Shown piece after piece: positions 9,425 through 20,491 of a DNA stretch of 64,000 bases; the stretch's first letter is position 1; each line of letters begins with the position of its first letter. The notes below the pieces were generated by a model, which saw only the letters and a program-made list of their open reading frames with translations, did not search any database and had not been told where the DNA came from. Position numbers and translations under genes: made by a program. Source of the DNA: Lytechinus variegatus (Eukaryota; Echinodermata; Echinoidea; Temnopleuroida; Toxopneustidae); contig NC_054748.1 of assembly GCF_018143015.1 (NCBI RefSeq), forward strand, positions 5,779,080 to 5,843,079, read 5' to 3'.

Positions 9425-10682
9425 TTTGGTTGTCAACAACTGATCCATTGCTCAAAGTTATAGACGACATAGTTTTCTCAACATTTCTTTTCTTCTCCAA
9501 ATTTAAAAAAAATTTGGAAGGTTTTTCTCCATATGCAATGGCGTTTATACGTGCTCTTATCATTTGACCTTTCAATTTCACATTTCTTATTTCTTGAAGT
9601 AGAATACGTTTTTCTAATACTTGTCTTTCTAGATCACTGTTGGGATTAAAGCTCAGTTCACTTTCTAATCTTTGTATATTCTTTTCTAACAAATCCTCTT
9701 CTTCAATCATGTCTTTTTTCTTCTTCACAGAATAAGATATTGTTGAACCTCTTATTTCCATTAGTAAGACTTCAAAAAACAACTGGTCATTTATAGTCAG
9801 CTGCAGGTCTTGACTTGGTATATCTTGAATTTTCTCTTTTATGTATGGAAATACAGCATATTGTTTTTTAAGATCAATAATTTTTTCAACTACTAAGTTT
9901 GCATACGCTTGATCTTCTAAGAGGGAGTTGTTAAATTTCCAGTATCCCTTACCTCTTGCAAAATCAGAGCATCTAAGACTTAAAGTGACCATTGAGTGAT
10001 CTGTTCGATAACCAGGCAATATATCTGTTTCTTTTAAAATAGACAAAAGCTCTTTTGAACACAAAAAGAAATCTAAACGGGATTGTTTTACTGGAGATGT
10101 TCTCCTCCATGTAAAACGTTTAACATATGGATTTTGTTGTCTCCATGGATCAATTAATTCAAATTTATTTTTTAATTCTTCAACCACTCCCTTAGCTCTG
10201 GGGTTGTTTATGTTTACATAATTATAGTTATCCATATTTTGATCCTGTGTTAAGTTCCAGTCACCACATATAATGATATGTGGATTATCAAAATCAGTTA
10301 CAATTTTCCCTATCTTTTCATAAAAATCAGGATTATCTTCGTTTGGTCCGTACAATGATATCAATGTGAATTTCAGTGAAACCATTACCAAATCCAAAAT
10401 TACCCAGTTTCCTTCAGGATCTATTTTTGTTTGATTTACTGTAAAATCAAGTTTAGGATTGAATAGAATGGCAGTTCCTCTTGATTGTGTATTTCCAAAA
10501 CTGAAAAATCCTTTTCCATTCCATTCTTGTTTGATTATGTCAGATAATCCTGCATCAAAATGAGTATCTTGTAAACAATAGATTGAGCCATTTTTACGGC
10601 ATAAGTAATCAAACACATCCTTCCTTTTATTCTTATCACCTAGTCCTCTACAATTTACCGTTATTATTTTGACATCAGCCAT
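9417..10682 (-). pseudogene. LINE ORF2, endonuclease segment
   Basis: I take the start as MADVKIITVNCRGLG (10682), the usual N-terminus in this family, rather than the ATG 24 codons upstream. The apurinic-like endonuclease motifs follow: CLQDTHF, SLYGPNED, GDWNLTQD, RLDFFLCS and TDHSMVTLSL. The usual catalytic Glu of LQETH is Asp here, a variant I believe also occurs in other Tx1-like LINEs. A coiled, charged linker ends at NQKK and a stop caused by a one-base loss near 9424. The reading then continues in another frame as EITDECKKFYSKL. Confidence 0.8.
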
Positions 10683-11956
10683 AATAAAACAACATTCTTG
10701 TTTCCTTATACAAAACACTCGATAGCTTAACATAAAATGTTTTCTGCAAGACATTTCTTCCTAAAGTTGTAACACATCTACTGTGGGTTTTTTCTTTATA
10801 CGAACATAGAACAAAGACATCTACAAATTCATGTACGTAGACAATATATCGAACATACATGTGAAATCCTTCCATAAAACTTGACATTGTGACAAGGTAT
10901 CCAACCCACTTAAAGTCACAACTTTTCATAATACTTTACAGCTGAAATAATAAGTAACTTTCTTAACTTCTCAATTCATAAGACTTTTCCAATTTCATAC
11001 TGGCCTTCACATTGCAATATGCAGCAAGAAGAAAATGGTATGCATGTGTAGATAGACATGTCTAGAGTAGTTTACGTTTTGTCACTGCACAAGACATGTC
11101 ATTAGTAATTTCAAATAATGTAAATTACATTAAAAACAGGTGAGGCCTGAAAAAGAATTTGCAAATATAGTATAGTCTCTAATGTCAGACCTGAAATATA
11201 TTGAATACTTTTCACTGCATGCGTATACCTGTAGGTACTCCTTACCCATGCACCCATGGTTACTCCAATGCATAAGCAAAATAAATGAATAAATTAAAGC
11301 TAAAAATAAATTTTTAAACCATTGTTTTTCTTAACTGAAAACATGAAGTTATTTACTTCATACATATTACTTTAATCCTTTCACTAGTTTTAACAACTTG
11401 CTTCATACATGACATTGTTACTTTGGTCCTTTGACTAGCTTTAACAATTTTTTTACTTCATGCATGTTACTTTGGTCCTTTGACTAGTTTTAACACTTTT
11501 TTTCTTTTCATCTACATGCAGGCACACTGAGATGTACATGAACAGCAATAAGCAAATTTCAGTTTATTTGCATAAGTTTGTATAAAATCCCAGTTTGCTT
11601 TATTTTTGACCAAAGAAAGTTGTAATAAACCAGAATACACCATGCATGAGTCACATTTACCCGACCCACCATTAACTGCCCCAGCCAGAGCTTTATACTC
11701 TCCGGCCGAAAAGCCAACAGTGAATCAGAAAAAAACATGACCGATTTTTGATGTAATATCAAATGAAAGCAAAATATTATTGATATGGTTTAGAAATAAT
11801 AAGTTCTTTCACTTTAAAGTGAATAATAGCTGACTTTGAAATTCAACTCAAAAGATATCAATAAATCTTGGTATAGTCTATAAAAAAGCGTCACGAAAAT
11901 ACTATCTATCCAGATGTAGTATGTCAGCTTATCGGTAGGCACAGGCTTGCCATAAT
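10683..11956 (-). other. LINE ORF1-ORF2 spacer with a tandem repeat
   Basis: This spacer of about 1.27 kb between ORF1 and ORF2 is long for an L1-type element. A degenerate tandem repeat of about 55 bp (core TTGGTCCTTTGACTAGTTTT) occurs three times between about 11365 and 11505. No inverted or direct ends mark it as an insertion, and no coding sequence was seen. Confidence 0.6.
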
Positions 11957-12838
11957 TTAGTCAACATGTTTAACCCATGGTGCTTCTTTTTGGCCTTTGT
12001 TACGCGTTTCAAGAGAAAGATCAGTTCCTACTAGTCGAATTCTGGTAGATTTTCCTTGTTCTTTCCTAAGCCTATAAGCACTAATCTCCAACTTGTAACG
12101 CTTCTCTTTCAATTTGGGAGGAAGATCTGTGCGAAGAGTGAAAGGCATCTTGGTTCCAGGGGGAAGCTTTCGCTGCTGTTCGTAGTATGCTTGGAGTATG
12201 GAGTCACGGTCGAACATCGTTACGAATCTTGCGATGATCGGATCCGGTGTTGACGGTGTCGCATCAGATCGAGCCTTCTCAGCTTGAAATCTTCGGGGTA
12301 TGCGGTGGGCGTTCACTATCGGGATATCCTCCGCTTGCTGGGGCGAAAATCCAAGCTTGGAAATGGCGCTGCGTAATTCGGTGACTGCTTTCCTCTGGGA
12401 CTTGTTGGTGCTTGTGGTGGGGATTCCGTAAAACAATAGATTCTGTTTACGGTCATGTATTTCCAATGCTGTAATGGCATCAGTCAGTCTCTTGGCAACA
12501 TCCTTTCCCTCTTTCTCAACATTTGGTATTTTCACTTGCTCTATTTCAGTCACTCTATCTGCTGTATCTTGTACTGAGATTTGTAAATCGGCTAGGGTTG
12601 AGTTAATGGTCTTAATCTGCTGTTGAATACTCAAAATGCCGCTACTCAATGTATCTAACTTACTTAGTACTTGCTGAGCGAAACCATCAAGATCTGTACG
12701 TAGACTCTTAAGCGCCTCCTCAGTTGTGTTCGTCGACGTTGAAGACATAGTGGTTGAATCTTCAGAACCAGAATCCGACACAACCGCACGATTTCTGAGC
12801 AAATATTGTTTACCATGTGAAGGTTGAGAAGAAGCCAT
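11957..12838 (-). CDS. LINE ORF1 protein (L1-type RNA-binding)
   Basis: The frame is intact at 293 codons, starting MASSQPSHGKQYLLRNR. Residues about 40-120 form a predicted coiled coil with regular Leu/Ile spacing (ILSIQQQIKTINSTLADL). Next is an RRM-like region with RKQNLLFYGIP, then a basic C-terminal domain (PFTLRTDLPPKLKEKRYKL, GTDLSLETRNKG). This is the order of L1 ORF1 proteins (Transposase_22), which trimerise and coat the LINE RNA in the cytoplasm. It is intact although ORF2 of the same copy is broken. Confidence 0.8.
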   Translation of the reverse strand: MASSQPSHGKQYLLRNRAVVSDSGSEDSTTMSSTSTNTTEEALKSLRTDLDGFAQQVLSKLDTLSSGILSIQQQIKTINSTLADLQISVQDTADRVTEIEQVKIPNVEKEGKDVAKRLTDAITALEIHDRKQNLLFYGIPTTSTNKSQRKAVTELRSAISKLGFSPQQAEDIPIVNAHRIPRRFQAEKARSDATPSTPDPIIARFVTMFDRDSILQAYYEQQRKLPPGTKMPFTLRTDLPPKLKEKRYKLEISAYRLRKEQGKSTRIRLVGTDLSLETRNKGQKEAPWVKHVD

Positions 12839-12951
12839 TGCTATTATTCATCTTTATAAAATATTATCAGCTGAAATAAATACGATTCGGGTGGATTTTG
12901 TCCCGGTTTGAGGGCCGAAATCAAAACAAGTCCATGCTGCTCTATGGTCGC

Positions 12952-12952
12952 G

Positions 12953-12991
<39 letters not shown>
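12952..12991. repeat. A homopolymer at the LINE 5' boundary
   Basis: About 40 consecutive A on the plus strand lie exactly between the minus-strand LINE 5' end and its right target duplication. Confidence 0.9.
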
Positions 12992-12994
<3 letters not shown>

Positions 12995-13000
12995 ATTCTT

Positions 13001-13689
13001 GCCGCCATGAAAAAATACTCATTTTATGAAGTACGCGCATTCTTATCAATTATTTTTACTGTTATGCGAGTACTGACTCAAAACATAATAAGTCACATTT
13101 TCTCAGGCATTTTTTTTTAACATTTTTTTTCTACACTTTTCAAGGGGTATCCATTTGCCAATAAGGGGGGGGGTACATTTTTATGTCCAAATTATTCCCC
13201 TTCATCCTGTTTAATACACTTTTCTTTCGCTGTTTGTTTTTATCTTTTTTCACCTCATCCTTTTCTTTTTTTTCATTATTTTCCTTATACTGATATGTTT
13301 TTCACCTTTCTGCTCCACCAGGGGGCCTTTGCCGCTTCACCATTGCTATAAAGATTAGGTAGATATGATCGAAATTTTTAATGCCATTTGAATGACCTGT
13401 AGATGGCTAAACTGGCACTCGACATACATATTTACATTTAAATTTTCATAAGCTTTAATTTGATATCGAACGTGATATGTTTATTATGTAAAATAGAAAA
13501 ATCATAATAGAGAAAAATGCAAAAAAAAACAAAATAAGATGCGAATGGCTTATGACGTCAATGAAAACAAACAAAAATTCCCAAGGATGCTCAGGTGGCA
13601 CTTTTCGGATTAAAGAAGACACCCTATACCACAATTTAGAGCAAAAAAAATTGCACATATTCCCAACTTGACTGGCATGTTGTAGTTTT
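13001..13689. other. unannotated spacer
   Basis: This AT-rich DNA has short T, G and C homopolymers (G-run near 13166). No gene, inverted ends or recognised repeat. Confidence 0.4.
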
Positions 13690-13709
13690 ACTTATCATCA
13701 TCAACATCA

Positions 13710-14257
13710 TCATAATGGGTATTTAGAGGCGCTATAAACAAAAAGTACCATAGCGCGTACAAAAGTTAGTAACAATTTAGTAATTGCAATGATTACTACA
13801 ATATTCAAGATAAAAAGGAAAATATTAGTTATTGAGGAAAAGGTATTCTTAAGGGATGATTTGAAGCCAAGAACACTGGAAACATTTCTTATTGAAAGAG
13901 GGATAGCATTCCAAGTCTTGGCAGCTGCTACAGCAAAACGTTTTCCGGCAGAGGAGAGTTTTGACAAGGGAATGCAAAGTCTGCATGTGTCAGTGATTGA
14001 ACGAAGATTACGAGAGGGTGTGTATAATTTGATGGTATTATTAAGATATTCAGGTGCTAATTTATTTAGAGTTTCGTATACATATAAACCGAATGCGTTG
14101 GAATAGAGGTAACCAGTGGAGTTCCTTAAGTAGGGGTGTAGTATGAGTTCGGAATCCAAAGCCAAAAATTAAACGAGCGGCACGATTCTGTATAACCTCA
14201 AGTTTTCTTCTATCTCTAGCTGACAAAACAGTATATGAACTATTACAGTAATCTAAG
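13710..14257 (-). pseudogene. CR1 reverse transcriptase C-terminal part
   Basis: Minus-strand frames read LDYCNSSYTVLSARDRRKL, QNRAARLIFGF and LLKELHWLPLFQRIRF, then after a frameshift near 14095 VYETLNKLAPEYL and AAAKTWNAIPLSIRN. These are the thumb and tail signatures of CR1-clade LINEs. The codons for LDYCN abut the hAT-like insertion at 14258. Confidence 0.8.
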
Positions 14258-15713
14258 TCCAGGCGCGTAGCCAGGGGGGCGGTGGGGGCGGTCGCCCCCC
14301 CCAAAAAAAACGTCCCCAAAAAGAAAAAAAAGAAGGGAAAAGAGAGAGGAGAAAAGGAAAAGGGAAGGGAGGAAAGGGAAGAAAGGTAGCTTTGTGTTTT
14401 TTTCTTTTTATTCTTTATTTTTTTCTCAAAAGAGAAACTTCTTCACTCTTCTTGCTCTAAATTCATATATGAATTTTGCTTCCGCGCTGCGCGCGGTTAA
14501 ATGACAATATTGAAGTTCTCCATTGTTCCCCCACCTTTTCTCTAACCCTGTTTTTCCACCTCAGCTATGTGCTTCTTGCCAGTTAAAGTTAAAATTGTAT
14601 ATATTAGGGCATGAATTTGAGTAAGGTTAGGCCGAAGTAAATATATATATGAAGTTATCTTTTTTTTTCAATTGATCCCGCAACTTCTGGTCTGGTCGGC
14701 TCCGAGCGGGTAAAATCTTTATATCAGTTTCTGCCGTCACCTCCATAAAGTCAGCTTCTCCCGCTTTTCAGCTCATTACTATAAACAACCATAATTTGGG
14801 GGCAAACAGGTTCCTAATTTAAAAAGAGGAAGGTATGGAATTCGTGTCGTATTAAATAAAAAAGTACAATATTTTTTTATCAAATTGTATTAAACTTCAT
14901 GTCATTTCCCTGTATACATTCATCTCCTGTCCTGTTTTGCGCCCTCAGTTTGAAATTTTGAATGACACTTAAGTTTCTTTATATTCAAAATGAAGCGCTT
15001 CAGGATAAGTCAAAAAAATTAATCATCCTTTATTATATAGATAGATAATTTCAATAAATCACAGAAGTTTCAACTTTATGCGCACTATTTTCCGTGTAAT
15101 GAAGTTCAATAATCTTAGAAAATCGATTGAATTAGAGACGATTGGGTATTAGAGATATCTACATTTGATGAAACGTCCGCCCTTTGAAATTTCAGAGTTT
15201 CATTGCTCTGCGCGGGGAGGAATATCTTCCTCTACCAATCTTCTCCTCTGTTTTGCGAGTTAAAAATATGCACTGATGCTAAATTGTTTGTAATCAAATC
15301 TGATCTTTCCAAAGAAAGTTTCAATATATCTTTGAGAATACCCTTTTCTCGGGACCCTTTTTATGGCAAGAAAAATTGATAAATCACTTTAGCTTCCGCA
15401 CTTCGCGCGGAGTTATTATCATTTTAATTTCCTCCATTGTATACCTCTTTTGTGCGTTTACAATCACTTTTGAAAACAAGGTTCAAAATCGCAATATAGT
15501 CAACCGAATTGGAGGTACTAGAGACAAGAGAAACGGCTCCTTTTCATTTTAATTTATGAAACACTAAAAGCTTCGCGCTTCGCAAAGGGAGGGGGAAACT
15601 CCCCCTCCCTGCACCCACCCCCTAGGGAGCGCGCTTCGCGCGCTCTGTAAGTGTTGGCACGCTTCGCGTGCATTTACCGCCCCCTCCAAAATGAAATCCT
15701 GGCTACGCGGTTG
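14258..15713. mobile_element. non-autonomous hAT-like element H1
   Basis: It inserted into the CR1 remnant with an 8-bp target duplication, AATCTAAG (14250-14257) and AATCTAAC (15714-15721), one mismatch. The ends are inverted: CAGGCGCGTAGCCAGGGGGG at the left and CCTGGCTACGCG at the right. Next to the left end are a G-run and a purine-rich tract (14318-14390). Motifs like GCGCTTCGCGCG recur (near 14485, 15395, 15570 and 15630). No transposase. Conceptual removal rejoins the CR1 codons around LDYCN. Confidence 0.75.
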
Positions 15714-15721
15714 AATCTAAC

Positions 15722-17004
15722 CGAGAAAGGATAAATGCTCGCACAGCATGGTGACATGTCTTAAGATCAATGAATCTACGAATCCTCCACAAATTGCTGA
15801 GATGATAATTACAATTACGGACAACCTGATTTACTTGAGCAGACAGTGTGAACATGTTATCAATGCATACTCCAAGAACAATAGTTTTAGTGGAGATGGG
15901 GATTCATTGACCATTAACATCAAGCTGGATATGTGATATTGATTGCAGATGGCGGGCAGAAGAAGAAAGAGCTATGAATTCAGTTTTGCTATTATTCAGC
16001 TGGAGATAATTAGATGACATCCACCTACTAATTTCTGAAATACAAAGATAGGTTTTCTCAAGTGTTTCATTTATATTTTCAAAAGAGCGCGGGTCAAAGG
16101 AACAATACTGATGTATATCATCTGCATAACAAATATACTGTAGACCATGTTTATTAATAATGTCAGAAATTGGAGTGATATACAAACTAAACAGAATCGG
16201 CCGAGAACTGACCCTTGGGGTACCCCAAACTCAGTTACCCACGGGTCAGACAACTCCCGGCTATGCATACTCTAGACGACAAACCAGTCAGGTAAGACTT
16301 AAACCATTTAAGAGCTAGACCAGATATGTGAAATTGAGATTTTAAGCGATTCAGTAGTATGGTATGATCCACGGTGTCAAAAGCTGCACTTAGGTCCAAT
16401 GAGACTAGGAAAACACACTTATGCTGATCGAAATATGACAGAACGTTATTCTACAATTTCAAAAGGGCTGTCTCAGTGCTGAAATAGGATCTATATGCTG
16501 ACTGCATTAGATCGTATAAGCCATTATCATTTACGTGTTCCGTTATTTGAATTGATACTACCTATTCTATCACTTTAGCAATATGTGAAATATTACTAAC
16601 AGGCCTATAATTACATAATGTGTCTTTATTCAGATTGTTTCTCTTGATTATTGGTGTAACTATAGCCTGATGAACACAATCTGGAAATGTACCCGATGAT
16701 AATGAGCTGTTTTCAATAGAGGTCAGAATAGGAATATTGCAATTGACAGTTTTTTTTTCAAAAGCCAAGTAGGTTGAGAATCTGATAAAGAAGTGGCATT
16801 CGACATATTGCTCACAATGCGTTTGATATTATCCTCACTGACAACCTCAAAACAATTCAACATACTTTCATGAAAAGAACTGACCTGATTATCTACACTT
16901 CCAGGCTCAGGTCTAAGTACGTCATAATGAGTGCAGAGCCTATAACCTGTGATAAGCCTGATACAATCGAATTCTATTCTTAAAATAAATGTCTCCATTT
17001 TCAA
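15722..17004 (-). pseudogene. CR1 reverse transcriptase N-terminal and palm part
   Basis: Minus-strand fragments in several frames, in order: SDSQPTWLLKK near 16770-16800, SLSSGTFPDCVHQAIVTPI and NYRPVSNISHIAKVIE (16562-16710), LDLSAAFDTVDHTIL in the 16340-16420 region, FGVPQGSVLGR (about 16210) and QYICYADDIHQY (about 16110-16150). These are the RT blocks of a CR1-clade element, including the YADD active site. At least three frameshifts and several stops separate them. Confidence 0.8.
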
Positions 17005-17249
17005 GATTTTTGCTCTAGATATCTGATTTGGATTACAATAAGAATATAGTCTGTCTTATTTCGGGGAACGTCAATTATATTACCCTTAAAAGAGTCATAT
17101 TGCCTTCGGCTTAAGATAATGTCTTGAGGAAATTATTACCCATCTTACTACCCCACCTTTCGGGACTATTTATGAAGTGAAAAAGTTTTACACACCAGTT
17201 CTGATTTTCAAAAAAAAAAATCAATTCCGTCTAAAATATGAATAAAACC
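17005..17249. other. junction between two head-to-head CR1-like LINEs
   Basis: This short AT-rich stretch lies between the truncated 5' side of the minus-strand CR1 and the PHD-like start of the plus-strand CR1. No gene seen. Confidence 0.4.
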
Positions 17250-17265
17250 GTTAGAAATAATCAGT

Positions 17266-17748
17266 ATGCTTTGTATTAACTGTAAAAACTGGGGACATTT
17301 CAATTGCTCTGGCATGTCATTACCGTTTTTCAGATCAAACACTGTCTGGAAATGCGTTTGTTGCCTGTGGAAACAGCTACCATTTCATGAAAGTTCGAAT
17401 CAATCTGTGTTAATAAGCTTGAATAATTCTGATTTAGATCAGACAGACTTAAATCTAATAGACAATACAGTGAACACATCAGCCCATAATGAGATTGAGT
17501 CGGAACGCGAATCACTTATATTTCCAAATAGAAAGGGACTTAAAGTTACCCATTTAAACATTAGAAGTCTTCGCAATAAAATGGTTGATATACGACGTCT
17601 TCTTAAACGCTGTCCATATCATCTAATGTCATTATCTGAAACCTGGTTAGATGAGACTATTGGCAGCAATGAATGCTATATTGAAGGTAAATTTTTGGAG
17701 AGAAAAGACAGAGGTTGTTTAGGAGGCGGAGTCTGCTGTTATATTCAA
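17266..17748 (+). pseudogene. CR1 PHD-like finger and endonuclease, first half
   Basis: CINCKNWGHFNCSG followed by WKCVCCLWKQ forms a PHD-type zinc finger as found upstream of CR1 endonucleases. The endonuclease begins LKVTHLNIRSLRNKM, and MSLSETWLDE carries the catalytic Glu. The frame is open up to CCYIQ at 17748, exactly where the foldback element starts. Confidence 0.75.
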
Positions 17749-17751
17749 GGG

Positions 17752-17850
17752 GACATCCCGATAGACCGCGGGTCCGATAGTCCGCGGGTCCGCTAGACCG
17801 CGGGTCCGTTAGACCGCGGGTCCTAAAGACCGCGGGTTCGATAGTCCGCA
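17752..17850. repeat. FB1 left tandem array (16-bp unit, 6 copies)
   Basis: Consecutive units are GATAGACCGCGGGTCC, GATAGTCCGCGGGTCC, GCTAGACCGCGGGTCC, GTTAGACCGCGGGTCC, TAAAGACCGCGGGTTC and GATAGTCCGCAGTGCG. They differ at the second to sixth bases, while CCGCGG is nearly invariant. Confidence 0.9.
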
Positions 17851-17974
17851 GTGCGTGTAAAATTATGATCAGATATATCAAATGTCATCGAGAGGTCCAA
17901 AGGTCAAATGATACGAGACCATGGGGTTCTATCAGGTGCGGATCCATAGGGGGGAAACTGCCTAACCCATCCCC

Positions 17975-18510
17975 CCCTGCTCAAAAAAAAGAGGGGAGAG
18001 GGGAAAGGAGAGAATAAAAAGAGAGAGGAAGATGGGAAAAGAAGACAAAAGAAAAGAGAGTAAGAGGGGGAAAGGAAAGACAAAGAAAAAGGGAGAAGAA
18101 CGGGGGAAAGAAGAGAAAAAGAGAGGAGGGAAAAGGAAGAGAAGAAAAGAAAGCTAGGAGAAATGAAAAGGAGGAAAAAGAAGAAGAAAAAAAGAGGAAG
18201 GAAGAGAAGAATATTTAAATGGAGAGGAAGATGGGAAGAAAGATAAAAAAAGAGAGATGGAAGAAAAGGGGAAAAGAAGGTAATAAAAAGAGAGAGAGTG
18301 GAAGGGGGGGGGGAGAGAAGAAAAAAAAATAAAAGAGAAAAAAGGGGAAAGGAAAGAAAAAGAAAGAGGGATAAGAAATGGGGGAAAGAGAAAAAAGAGG
18401 AAGAGGGAAAAGAAAGAAAATAAAACAAAGAAAAAGAAAAAATAGGAAGAGAATAATATTAAGAAGAGAGAAAGATGGAAAGAAAGATAAGAAAATGAGA
18501 GTTGGAAATG
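17975..18510. repeat. purine-rich tract (G/A) of about 0.5 kb
   Basis: This is almost pure purine on the plus strand, made of gagaaaag and aagaggga-like words. It creates a long artificial Phe/Leu/Ser frame on the minus strand. Shorter versions stand at the same place in the other hAT-like copies (14318-14390, 19866-19975 and, as pyrimidines, 40330-40460). Confidence 0.85.
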
Positions 18511-18644
18511 AATGTCGAATGTCCCATTAGGGGATTTGAAATCTCATCTTTTTAGGTTGGAATATCAAAAATTGTTCAGTTTGATCGTTGAAATATGTAT
18601 CGTCTTGATGACTAACTTTTCGACCAGTCCATAATATTTAACAT

Positions 18645-20480
18645 TTCTGCTCGCGCTTTGCGCTCACCATGCTCACGGTAATTATCTAGTTACATACGCG
18701 TCCTGTTCAGACTCTCAAACATTGCCCAGAATGTTAAATTTTCAGGACAATATACATGAAATTTAATTTTTAGCTTGCATATGGCTTACGAGATTATAAC
18801 ACATTTATGTTGCTTATAAAGTAAATCTAGGAAATGACTGTTAGGACATGGGCGTTTGCCCCCCCCCCCCCCCTCAACAAAAAAAGAGAGAATCAAGGCT
18901 AAGAAAAAATATAGAGAAAAGGAAAGGGATTTGGATGAAATATATTATTATTTTCCAAATATTATGTCAAAATCTATCAGAACCTTGTATTTTTGTAATA
19001 AAAGTGTGAACATATTTGCTTGCTCGCTTCGCTCACTGCCAAGTTCTTATTGATTTTATGCAATACGCCATATCGAGCCCCCTCGAAATTGTTGGCTCAT
19101 TACGGCACTTGGACAAATCGGCTTTGAGCGGCCGATCGGGGAAAACATGGGTGAAAAAAATGGCCCCTCCCCCTGTTGGCGGAAGTTGGGTCCGCCCCTG
19201 ACTTAGGCTTTCAGGATAAAATAGAGGAAAATTCTAAAAAAAAAAAAGAAATCAGATCGCGCTTTGCGTTCTCATTATTTATTTAGGCCTTGTGAGATAC
19301 CTCAATGTGTTTTTCAATAATAAAATCTCAGATTTTCTTTAACGTCTACCCTCCCCCCCCCCCCATTTCATTTATTTTTTTAATCTTGGTGCCATCGCCC
19401 CCCCCCCCCCTCTGCACCCATGCTGAATAAATACGCCACCGATGAAGATAATTAGTCGAGATTGCATATTTCCTAGAGGTTATCATTGATAATATTGAAG
19501 GGTATACTAAAACAACAGTACAGAAACTACAGCTCCCGTTCACAATATTCTAGTAGGGCCTACTCTGGTGAGAAGTTAAACCAAATTGAACCCCCCCCCC
19601 CCATCAATTGTGCTTTGCGCACCCATTGATATTACATCATGGGCGGAAATCCCAGGGGGATGTGTCCTACCTACTTAAAATAGTAGGGGGGACACAATGT
19701 CCCCCTATTTTGGTCTTTGATAAACATAGAAATACATCATTCTAATTCGAAATAAAACATGCATTTTGGGGACGAGATGACCTTACTTTGGCGATGATAA
19801 CCTTTTTCCCCCTGTTCTTTGTCCCCATAGGCGGATCCAGGGGGTCGAGCTCCCCGCCCCCTCTTGGCAGAGCAAGAAAAGAAAAAAAAGGAAAGAAAGA
19901 AAGAAAGAAAAAGGAGGAAAAGAGAGGGAAAAGGAAGACAAGGACGACGAAGACATAAAATAAGATGAGGGGAAGACTTTGAAAATAAAAACAATCTTCC
20001 TTGCAACTATATAAAACTTTCGCACGCGCTTTGCGCTCACATTGCCTAATAGGTGATTTACGTATCTTGTTCAATATGGAGTTCGAATATCAAATTTGGA
20101 AGTCAATATACAACACATATTTCACCTCGGAAATCGAACTTTCATTATTTTGTGTAATTTACAATTGGTTTTTAAAAAATGCTCTGTAAAAAATGTCAAA
20201 TTTATGGTTTGAATGTTAACATTTGCTGCTTGCGATACGCGCTCGCAAATATTTTGATTTATCAGGTACCTATTTTTTTGTGTAATCCATAAAGTTTTTA
20301 AAATATCCCTTTTCTGGTCTGATTGTTAAGGCGCATCAGCTAGAGCGCTGCACGCTCGCATTTTGATTGGCGAGTTATATAAATGTTCCAATATTGTTTA
20401 TACAACAAACTACTTAAAATCCCCTTTTCATGAGTTTATCAAAAATTATGGCTCGTGACTTGCGCTCGCATTAATGGTTA
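18645..20480. repeat. GC-motif array in H2, left part
   Basis: AT-rich DNA has short GC-rich cores of the form GCTCGCGCTTTGCGCTCRC at about 18649, 19018, 19254, 20021, 20225, 20341 and 20452. Spacing is irregular here because other elements interrupt it. No gene. Confidence 0.6.
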
Positions 20481-20491
20481 AAATTATATAA

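Larger units (their letters stand above)
6533..12991 (-). mobile_element. L1/Tx1-clade LINE, near full length
   Basis: This non-LTR retrotransposon lies on the minus strand. It is flanked on both sides by AACATTCTT (6524-6532 and 12992-13000), a 9-bp target duplication. The 3' end has an A-tail, seen as a T-run at 6533-6543. Order on the minus strand: 5' leader, ORF1 (12838-11957), a 1.27-kb spacer, then ORF2 with apurinic-type endonuclease, reverse transcriptase and a zinc-knuckle-like C-terminus. Two single-base frameshifts in ORF2 make this copy unable to encode an intact protein. Its 5' end, next to the duplication, is a homopolymer of about 40 T on the minus strand, which is odd. The 3' UTR has two direct copies of a TAATGTCGAAAAGATT segment just after ORF2. 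Confidence 0.85.
13690..17010 (-). mobile_element. CR1-like LINE remnant, split by a hAT-like element
   Basis: Minus-strand coding pieces run from 17004 down to 13710 and match the second half of CR1-type ORF2: pre-RT linker, reverse transcriptase fingers and palm, thumb and C-terminus. They are interrupted by a 1456-bp insertion at 14258-15713. The 3' end lies near a short ATG/GAT microsatellite at 13696-13716, as is usual for CR1 tails. Stops and frameshifts are frequent. The endonuclease half is missing. Confidence 0.8.

Noticed and set aside
17752..17850. 16-bp array as an operator cluster or satellite
   Set aside because: The array is inverted at 26733-26862 and bounded by a target duplication, so it is a transposon end.
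17904..18428. Long minus-strand open frame rich in Phe, Leu and Ser
   Set aside because: It is the translation of a purine-only tract; no protein-like composition.
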